Shown here: positions 58,706 to 64,000 of the stretch, one piece after another | Layout of the letters: the number at the start of each line of letters is the position of its first letter | How positions within the stretch are numbered: the stretch's first letter is position 1 | Translations under genes and position numbers: made by a program | Notes under the pieces: generated by a model | The model's input: the letters and a program-made list of their open reading frames with translations, nothing else | Database searches by the model: none | Told to the model about the DNA's origin: nothing | NCBI RefSeq assembly: GCF_014873945.1 | Contig: NZ_JADBEC010000002.1 | Location: 1,860,001-1,924,000, forward strand | Origin: Rhizobium viscosum | GTDB lineage: Bacteria; Pseudomonadota; Alphaproteobacteria; Rhizobiales; Rhizobiaceae | DNA length: 64,000 bases | Direction of reading: 5' to 3'

Positions 58706-59247
58706 ATGCTCCGTGCTACCTGCCTATTCGCCGCTCCTTTCCTTCTCGTCGCACTGCCGCTTGTCCTGCAGGCCGCCGAATATCCGATCGGCTCGCCCCA
58801 GATCGCGGCAGGCATGGAAGTGGCAGCGGTCTACCTCCAGCCGATCGAGATGGATCCGCCCGGCATGATGCGCGCTGCGGCGGAGTCCGACATTCACCTG
58901 GAGGCGGACATCCACGCGACCGCCGAAAATGCGAATGGTTTTGCCGAAGGCGACTGGCTTCCCAACCTGCATGTGGAATACACGGTCAGGAACCTCGACA
59001 ACGGCGAGGAGCAAACCGGATCGCTGGAGGCCATGGTCGCGAGCGACGGGCCGCATTACGGCGACAATGTCAAGCTATCGGGACCGGGCCGCTATCAGCT
59101 GGAGCTTAACGTTCATCCGGGGGGCATGGCGAAATGTCCTTCGGGCGCCATGTCGACAAGGAGACAGGCGTCGCACCCTGGCCCGACGCCTTTACCCTGA
59201 AATTCGACTTCGTATTCGCTGGCGTTGGCAAGAAGGGCGGTTATTGA
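58706..59247 (+). pseudogene. ftrA: FtrA-like periplasmic iron-binding protein, frameshifted
   Basis: P19/FtrA-type periplasmic protein that binds iron (with copper) for the FtrABCD ferrous importer. Signal peptide, cleavage after LQA; mature part EYPIGSPQIAAGMEVAAVYL, HLEADIHATAENANGFAEGD and PNLHVEYTVRNLDNGEEQTG. The frame is broken near 59134: as read it ends at 59200, while the conserved end FGRHVDKETGVAPWPDAFTL and KFDFVFAGVGKKGGY lies in another frame and closes at 59247, overlapping ftrB. One missing base would restore it. Either a recent mutation or a sequencing error. Confidence 0.72.
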
Positions 59248-59594
59248 TGCATACCGTCGGCTGGTTAGTAGGGCTGCTTGCCGCAGCCGTGCTGATGACA
59301 CCCTGTTCGACCGCCTTCGCCGAAGACGAGGATCCGGTTTTCGAGGTTCATTTCAGCAACGGCATCGTCTCGCCCTCGGTCATCGAGGTGCCTGCGAACA
59401 CCCGTTTCAAGCTTGAGCTCCACAATGACGGTTCGACCCCGATCGAGTTCGAAAGCATTCCACTGCGCAAGGAGAAGGTTCTGGCGCCTGGCGCATCGAG
59501 TTTCCTCGTATTCCGCTCGTTGAGCGAAGGGAATTATGCCTTCTTCGATGATTTCCATCTCGACATGCCTCCGGCCCGGCTGGTCGCCCGATGA
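59247..59594 (+). CDS. ftrB: FtrB-like cupredoxin
   Basis: A 115-residue exported cupredoxin-like protein: signal peptide with cleavage near TAFA, mature part FEVHFSNGIVSPSVIEVPAN, TRFKLELHNDGSTPIEFESI and PGASSFLVFRSLSEGNYAFF. Second part of the FtrABCD system, thought to oxidise ferrous iron during uptake. Classical copper-ligand Cys/His residues are not evident. It overlaps the restored ftrA end and ftrC. Confidence 0.8.
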   Translation: MHTVGWLVGLLAAAVLMTPCSTAFAEDEDPVFEVHFSNGIVSPSVIEVPANTRFKLELHNDGSTPIEFESIPLRKEKVLAPGASSFLVFRSLSEGNYAFFDDFHLDMPPARLVAR

Positions 59595-60445
59595 GCACGG
59601 ATCTTACTCTGCAAACATTCGAGATTGCTTCGGTGGTCTGGCGGGAAAGCTTCGAAGCCCTGCTGGTCGTCGGAATACTGCTGACCTGGTCCACCAGGGC
59701 GGCACCGGCGGCACGGGGACGGGCAACGAGCTGGATTCTTGCCGGCGCAGGCGCCGGCCTTGCACTCGCCCTGATGCTGGCACTGGTCCTGGGCATGACG
59801 GCCGACGTGCTTGAAGGAGATGGCGAGGAAATTCTGCAGATGACCATGGCGGCACTCGCCGCCGTCCTCATGCTCAGGATGGTGTTCTGGATGCGCGCGA
59901 TGGAGCGCGGCGCGAGCGGAGATCTCGCGGGTCGAGCCGTCCGGCACGTAACGACTGGCAACTGGCTCGGGCTTTCCACGCTGGCAGCGCTTGCTGTGGC
60001 GCGCGAGGGGGCTGAGACGGTCGTCTTCCTGTTCGGACTGATGGCCTCCTCGCAGGGCTGGCAGATCGGCTTTGTCGTCGCCTCTGGGCTGTCCGGCCTC
60101 GTGCTTGCTGCAATCAGCTTCTGGGCGTTCAAGACCGGGTCGAAATTGGTCTCCAAGAGGGTGCTTTCGCGCGTGAGCGAGATGCTGCTCCTCATCCTTG
60201 GAAGCGGGCTGACGATGCTCGTCGTCGACAAGGCGATTTCGCTTGGAATCCTGTCGCCGATGACGCAACCGTTGTGGGATTCAAGCTGGCTGCTCGACGA
60301 TGGCAGCGGCTTCGGTCCCTTCCTCGCCGGTCTGGTGGGTTACCGGGCTCGACCCGAGCTTCTTCCTCTTCTCAGCCTCGGCTTCTACTGGCTGATCGCG
60401 TCCCTGGCCTATGCTCCTCCTTTGACCAGCAAGGCGCCTGCATGA
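59591..60445 (+). CDS. ftrC: FtrC-like iron permease (FTR1 family)
   Basis: A 284-residue FTR1-type permease with seven hydrophobic segments. The iron-binding REXXE motifs are seen as WRESFEALLVVGIL near residue 19 and AREGAETVVFLFGL near 140. FTR1 proteins move iron after oxidation by a partner, here FtrB. It overlaps ftrB and ftrD by four bases each, a tight operon. Confidence 0.9.
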   Translation: MSTDLTLQTFEIASVVWRESFEALLVVGILLTWSTRAAPAARGRATSWILAGAGAGLALALMLALVLGMTADVLEGDGEEILQMTMAALAAVLMLRMVFWMRAMERGASGDLAGRAVRHVTTGNWLGLSTLAALAVAREGAETVVFLFGLMASSQGWQIGFVVASGLSGLVLAAISFWAFKTGSKLVSKRVLSRVSEMLLLILGSGLTMLVVDKAISLGILSPMTQPLWDSSWLLDDGSGFGPFLAGLVGYRARPELLPLLSLGFYWLIASLAYAPPLTSKAPA

Positions 60446-61821
60446 CGTCTGCTCTTCCAGGCGCGCCGGCGCTGGTCGCCAGGTTCGGTGACGTCCTTCT
60501 GCGCCATCAGGCGACGATCCGCTACCTTCAATGGGCAATGGTGGCAATCTACGCGATCCTTCTTGCGGTTCCGCTGTTGCTGCCGTTTCCCACGCACACC
60601 GACTATTTGTGGAACAATGCCGTGCGCTTTGCACAGTTCGTTTTCTGGGGTGTCTGGTGGCCGTTCATCATCCTCGCCACGGCACTGGTGGGCCGCTTCT
60701 GGTGCGGGATCCTGTGCCCGGAGGGCGCGCTTTCGGAGTTTGCCAGCCGGCGTGGCGCCGGGCGAGCAATACCGGCATGGATGAAATGGTCCGGCTGGCC
60801 GGTCGTCTCCTTCGTCTCGACCACCGTCTATGGACAACTGACGAGCATTTACCAGTATCCGAAGCCCGCAGCATTGCTGCTCGGCGGCTCGACCTTCGCA
60901 GCCATTGTCATCGGCGCGCGCTATGGAAAGGCAAAAAGGGTCTGGTGCCGGTTTCTGTGCCCCGTCAACGGCGTCTTCGGCACCGTTTCGAAAATCGCGC
61001 CGCTGCATTTCCGTGTTGACCCCGACAGCTGGCGCGTCGGGCAGCAGGGACGATCGAACGCTGTTAACTGCGCGCCGCTCATCCCAATCAAGACCATGCA
61101 GGGCGCTGCCGCTTGCCACATGTGCGGCCGGTGTTCCGGTTATCGCGGAGCGATCCGACTTTCCTGGCGCAATCCGGCCAGCGACATCCTCCACGGTTCG
61201 GGCCGGCTTGCGACCATGTGGGAGACGGTTCTGATCGTCCCGGTTCTGCTCGGGCTGGTTCCAGCCGCGCTGCATTGGTCCGATAGCGGTGTCTTCCAGA
61301 TGATCCGCCTGTGGCTGGTGGAACGATGTCTCGATCTGCATCTGGTCTGGCCACTTTCGCAGCATTTGCCTTGGTGGATGCTGACCGACTATCCCTTAGC
61401 GAATGACGTCATGACACCGGTGGATGCCTTCACGCTCCTGACCCTTCTGTCGATTTCGGTCGCCGCGGCCACGCTCATGTTCGGCGTTCCCCTTGCTGCA
61501 TCCGCAAAAATCCTTCGAATGAGGGGGCGTTTCTCCCACCATATTGCCCAGGCGCTCATTCCGCTTGCTGCGGCCTGTCTCTTCAGCGGGCTGCTTTCGC
61601 TGACTGTCTCGCAGCTGCGCTCCGACGGCGTCGTCATACCGTATTCGGATCCATTTCGCGGCGGTATTGTTCTTGCTGCAGCCGCCTGGTCCGTGGCGTT
61701 GGTGTTCCAGATCAGTGCCTTCTACGACACGCGTCTTGCCACCAGAGTGTGCGCGACACTCGTCATGGCCGTTCCGATTACGTCTTTCTCGGTCGCCTGG
61801 ATTGCAGCCTTCCTGAGTTGA
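60442..61821 (+). CDS. ftrD: FtrD-like membrane iron-sulphur protein
   Basis: A 459-residue membrane protein of the NapH/NosR-like polyferredoxin group, used in FtrABCD as the electron carrier. It has about ten hydrophobic segments and the paired CX3CP motifs GRFWCGILCPEGALSEF and VWCRFLCPVNGVFG, with an extra CHMCGRC in between-loop position near residue 225. The ATG at 60442 overlaps the ftrC stop; a longer upstream frame lies inside ftrC. Confidence 0.85.
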   Translation: MTSALPGAPALVARFGDVLLRHQATIRYLQWAMVAIYAILLAVPLLLPFPTHTDYLWNNAVRFAQFVFWGVWWPFIILATALVGRFWCGILCPEGALSEFASRRGAGRAIPAWMKWSGWPVVSFVSTTVYGQLTSIYQYPKPAALLLGGSTFAAIVIGARYGKAKRVWCRFLCPVNGVFGTVSKIAPLHFRVDPDSWRVGQQGRSNAVNCAPLIPIKTMQGAAACHMCGRCSGYRGAIRLSWRNPASDILHGSGRLATMWETVLIVPVLLGLVPAALHWSDSGVFQMIRLWLVERCLDLHLVWPLSQHLPWWMLTDYPLANDVMTPVDAFTLLTLLSISVAAATLMFGVPLAASAKILRMRGRFSHHIAQALIPLAAACLFSGLLSLTVSQLRSDGVVIPYSDPFRGGIVLAAAAWSVALVFQISAFYDTRLATRVCATLVMAVPITSFSVAWIAAFLS

Positions 61822-61834
61822 AGTGCTGCACCGG

Positions 61835-62002
61835 TCACGATGCCAGACCTGGAGTGTGCAAAGTGCAGGAGGCGAAATCGGCGGGCCTGACGGTGTCGGA
61901 TGCCTTGTCCGGCGGGATCTTGGGGAGGTCGACGTGACGAGCCGGACGGCGGCGTCGGCGCCTTTTGATCTCGACGATGAAGGGCTTTTGCGATGTGCGC
62001 AT
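61835..62002 (-). CDS. Small protein with FIVEIK motif
   Basis: A 55-residue minus-strand frame, MRTSQKPFIVEIKRRRRRRP then ARHVDLPKIPPDKAS, with a GGAA ribosome-like site upstream; ATG at 62008 (two codons earlier) is the alternative. The start matches the FVVE(I/Y)K motif of the genes at 5030 and 21051. It lies just after ftrD on the opposite strand. It is strongly basic, which suggests nucleic-acid binding. Function unknown. Confidence 0.5.
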   Translation of the reverse strand: MRTSQKPFIVEIKRRRRRRPARHVDLPKIPPDKASDTVRPADFASCTLHTPGLAS

Positions 62003-62086
62003 CGGCATTCCTTTCCTTGTGTCCGAAACGCGGCCACTTGCCGCAAACCACAGGAAGATTCTTATGGCCTGGGGCTTTCGTTCTCT

Positions 62087-62100
62087 TTGATGGAGGTCAA
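62087..62100. promoter_or_regulatory. FNR/NnrR-like box
   Basis: TTGATGGAGGTCAA, nine of ten matches to TTGAT-N4-ATCAA, 63 bp upstream of the gene at 62163. Confidence 0.6.
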
Positions 62101-62162
62101 AGACGTCGGAATGCTACCCGCTATGCTCTGGTCCATCATGGACAACAGAGGAAGGAGCGCGC

Positions 62163-62450
62163 ATGTTGCCGAAGTTCATCACTGCATTCCTGAAATCCTC
62201 CGGAGAAACGGGTGTCGTGCTGATGGAGCACGAGGGCGCACAGCGTGTGGTCATCATCGATCGCGATGCCTTGCAGGAGATCAGCAACCCACCGCGCGCC
62301 GACGAAACCAGGCTGCAGGAACATGTCGATACGATATGTGAAATCGCCGTCTCAAAGATGCGCCTGCAGCCGCAGTCGTCATTTTCCCGGATACGGGTGT
62401 CGAAGGACGACATCGAGGCGTGGAAGGCGTCGCACGACACACTTCACTAG
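62163..62450 (+). CDS. Unknown protein, homologue of the one at 51859
   Basis: A 95-residue protein, MLPKFITAFLKSSGETGVVL, RVVIIDRDALQEISNPPRAD, ETRLQEHVDTICEIAVSKMR and a late SKDDIEAWKAS. It aligns along most of its length with the middle of the protein at 51859-52311 (shared PPRA, E.RL, CEIA and Trp). Small, soluble and without a membrane segment. The box 63 bp upstream and nnrR downstream suggest control by low oxygen or nitric oxide. Family not recognised. Confidence 0.7.
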   Translation: MLPKFITAFLKSSGETGVVLMEHEGAQRVVIIDRDALQEISNPPRADETRLQEHVDTICEIAVSKMRLQPQSSFSRIRVSKDDIEAWKASHDTLH

Positions 62451-62459
62451 GACAAGTCG

Positions 62460-62484
62460 AGCCGAGCCGTGATCGGGCTCGGCT
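62460..62484. terminator. Bidirectional terminator-like hairpin
   Basis: Perfect 9-bp arms AGCCGAGCC (62460-62468) and GGCTCGGCT (62476-62484) between two convergent genes (62450 and nnrR at 62519). Weak T-richness follows. Confidence 0.55.
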
Positions 62485-62518
62485 TCAACCCTTTCCGGGC
62501 AGGTGCATAGCGCGGCCG

Positions 62519-63214
62519 CTAATCGCTCTCGCCTTCCGCGAGCCTCAGAAGACGCTGCGGATCGGTGACCGTCAGCTTCTGCCGGCCGCCTTCGACAATG
62601 CCTTTGCCTTCCCAGGCACTCAGGATGCGCGACACTGTATGCAACGTCGTGCCCGTCATTTCAGCAATATCCTGCCGAGATATCGGGAAATCGATTTTGA
62701 TCCCGGTTCCCACCGCTTTGCCGGCCTGTTTGGACAGGCGCAGCACGGCGTGGGCAACCCGCTTTTCCACTTCTTCCGTCGACATCTCGCGGATGCGCGT
62801 GTGCGCTTCCTCAAGCCGCTGGCCGATCGTCTGCATCGCAGTCATTGCCAGTCGAGGGTTTTGTTCGACGAACCGCGACCACATGTCGGTTGGCCATCCG
62901 AGAATGAGGCTTTCCGCTGCGGCCGTGGCCGTTCCCGGATAGTCCTGCCGGCGCAACGCCATGGCGAAGCCGAACAGGTCGCCCGGATGGACCATCCTGA
63001 CGATGATCTGCTGGCCGTCATGCGTGACCTGGGTGACTTTGAGCCTGCCGTGCAGCAGCAGGAAGAACGATTTCGCGGCAGCTCCCTGCTCGAAAACCGC
63101 ATCGCCCTGGGCGATGCGGCGCGGTGTGGCGTGCTCGAGCATGACGTCGAGATCGGCATCCGTCATGCGCTCGAAAAGCGGCAGTGACTTCAAAACTGTA
63201 CGGTCAACCTTCAT
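62519..63214 (-). CDS. nnrR: NnrR, Crp/Fnr-family nitric-oxide/oxygen regulator
   Basis: A 231-residue Crp/Fnr regulator. It has a cyclic-nucleotide-type beta barrel (IAQGDAVFEQGAAAKSFFLL, LHGRLKVTQVTHDG) and a C-terminal helix-turn-helix ISRQDIAEMTGTTLHTVSRI. There is no N-terminal Cys cluster of the FNR iron-sulphur type, which fits the NnrR/DNR class that responds to nitric oxide. It is the likely reader of the boxes in this region. The gene overlaps nirV by 11 bases, so both share a transcript. Confidence 0.88.
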   Translation of the reverse strand: MKVDRTVLKSLPLFERMTDADLDVMLEHATPRRIAQGDAVFEQGAAAKSFFLLLHGRLKVTQVTHDGQQIIVRMVHPGDLFGFAMALRRQDYPGTATAAAESLILGWPTDMWSRFVEQNPRLAMTAMQTIGQRLEEAHTRIREMSTEEVEKRVAHAVLRLSKQAGKAVGTGIKIDFPISRQDIAEMTGTTLHTVSRILSAWEGKGIVEGGRQKLTVTDPQRLLRLAEGESD

Positions 63215-64000
63215 CGTCGTCCCGCTGAACCCCTCTGAAATTGGCGCTGCCGATCATATCGGCCACGGCGCGGCGCGTGAAGTCTTCGATGCTCTCGACG
63301 AAGTTCGGCCGCCGGACGAGCCGGAAACCGAGATTGTCGGGCGGGCTGCCGACCGAGCATCCGCCACCCTTGGGGTTTCTCACAAAGGTGCTCATCGGAG
63401 CGCGATGCCTGCCGGCGGCAATCATGATGCCGCAGTCTGCCGGGTCGGGCTCGTCGATGACAGCCTCCTTCTCGAGGTCGATGCGCTTATTGCAGGTCGA
63501 GGTCCATTCCCAGATGTTTCCGCCGAAATCGACAAGGCCGGTCTGGCTCACGCCGAACGATCCCTTCGGCTGTGGCGCGGGATCGCTCGAGGCTGTGCGT
63601 CGCGCCTCGCGTTCATAGTCTGCAAGCCAGCGCAGCGCAGGGTTTTTGCTGTCGGCGTCGATGCCGAGCGCATCGTCGGGAAAACGGTCGGCTGCAGCGT
63701 AGGCGAGTTCGAAGTCGGTCGGAAGTTGCCAATGTTCGCCCGTCTTCTGCGATAGCCAGTTCGCGTAGCGCAGCGCGTCTTCGTAGCTGACGCCGGTGAC
63801 CGGCATGTCTTCGCCTGAGATCGGGCTTCGCCCTTCCGGTTCAGGGCAGACGCCGTCGGCCACGCAACTGTCGTACTCGGAAAGGCTGGTCTGATATCTC
63901 ATGATCGTCAGGGGCATCCGGACGTGCGCCGTCCGCTTCGGTGCATCGACTGCCAGGCCGTTGCGGAAATATTCGGTCGCGTCACGGTACTGGAATTCAT
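63204..64000 (-). CDS. nirV: NirV, formylglycine-generating-enzyme-like protein, partial
   Basis: NirV belongs to the SUMF1 family and is encoded next to the copper nitrite reductase gene nirK in rhizobia; its role in nitrite reduction is unclear. Visible: PVTGVSYEDALRYANWLSQK, TGEHWQLPTDFELAYAAADR, FGGNIWEWTSTCNKRIDLEK and GGGCSVGSPPDNLGFRLVRR. The frame is open at the window edge (reading EFQYRDATEYFRNGLAVDAP before the first Met), so the N-terminus, and probably nirK, lie beyond the end. Confidence 0.85.
   Translation of the reverse strand, partial: EFQYRDATEYFRNGLAVDAPKRTAHVRMPLTIMRYQTSLSEYDSCVADGVCPEPEGRSPISGEDMPVTGVSYEDALRYANWLSQKTGEHWQLPTDFELAYAAADRFPDDALGIDADSKNPALRWLADYEREARRTASSDPAPQPKGSFGVSQTGLVDFGGNIWEWTSTCNKRIDLEKEAVIDEPDPADCGIMIAAGRHRAPMSTFVRNPKGGGCSVGSPPDNLGFRLVRRPNFVESIEDFTRRAVADMIGSANFRGVQRDDDEG

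Noticed and set aside
60409..61365. 318-residue minus-strand frame inside ftrD
   Set aside because: Antisense to conserved membrane and iron-sulphur motifs of ftrD.
1..64000. CRISPR arrays, rRNA and tRNA genes, repABC origin
   Set aside because: No regularly spaced repeats, no tRNA-like cloverleaf and no RepA/RepB/RepC sequence were seen by eye.

Overview
The window reads as part of a large conjugative plasmid (or megaplasmid) of an alphaproteobacterium in the Rhizobiaceae, probably Sinorhizobium/Ensifer or Rhizobium. The evidence is a GC-rich sequence, a SyrB-like regulator, a VirB/AvhB-type type IV secretion operon combined with Ti-type TraA/TraC/TraD/TraG processing genes, the DUF932/DUF1173/Toprim/DUF2493/DUF736 gene set common beside rhizobial transfer regions, and a nirV-nnrR-nnrU denitrification neighbourhood. 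The host assignment is inference. No repABC, rRNA, tRNA or CRISPR array was recognised.

Layout. 1-2.7 kb: the end of a polar amino-acid ABC transporter operon. 2.7-5.6 kb: a scarred zone with a broken DUF3422 gene, a possible IS end, a vapBC toxin-antitoxin pair, an IS256-type transposase remnant, and two adjacent genes (SyrB-like and a relative) sharing a C-terminal leucine-zipper-like segment. 5.9-16.5 kb: a divergent small regulator and a tightly overlapped virB1-virB11 operon that also carries a TrbM-like exported protein and an EexN-like entry-exclusion lipoprotein. 16.7-31.5 kb: plasmid maintenance and establishment genes: a large ParB-like protein, ArdB/KlcA antirestriction, DUF932, DUF1173, a Toprim protein, DUF2493, HU, DUF736, three more toxin-antitoxin modules, and several scars and repeats. 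31.5-39 kb: traG-traD-traC facing traA, with a recognisable Q-type oriT between them. The virB channel, TraG coupling protein, TraA relaxase and oriT form an apparently complete self-transfer system.

39-46 kb is a mixed metabolic stretch: two exported proteins, an iron/siderophore-type ABC importer read on the minus strand, a LysR regulator and a cupin. From 46 kb to the end the genes look like a low-oxygen/denitrification regulon: alcohol dehydrogenase, a broken SPW protein, an MgtC/DUF4010 membrane protein, cbpAM, a universal stress protein, a LysE exporter, tatA, the oxygen-independent ubiquinone genes ubiT-ubiU-ubiV with divergent ubiD-ubiX, nnrU, an ftrABCD-like ferrous iron transporter with a frameshifted ftrA, the Crp/Fnr regulator nnrR, and nirV running off the end. 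At least eight sites resembling the FNR/NnrR consensus TTGAT-N4-ATCAA lie in front of these genes, several of them 30-90 bp from start codons.

The points most worth following are: (a) the ubiTUV/ubiDX set placed with plasmid-borne denitrification genes and sharing one FNR-like box, together with an unknown fourth gene in the ubiTUV operon; (b) two small homologous proteins of unknown function at 51.9 and 62.2 kb, both near FNR-like boxes; (c) a small-protein family with the N-terminal motif F(V/I)VE(I/Y)K, seen three times; (d) the SyrB-like pair; (e) a 16-bp perfect palindrome followed by a chimera of a Phd antitoxin start and a DUF2493 tail; and (f) a 148-bp imperfect palindrome at 30.7 kb. 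All calls come from reading the sequence by eye; no database or alignment program was run.
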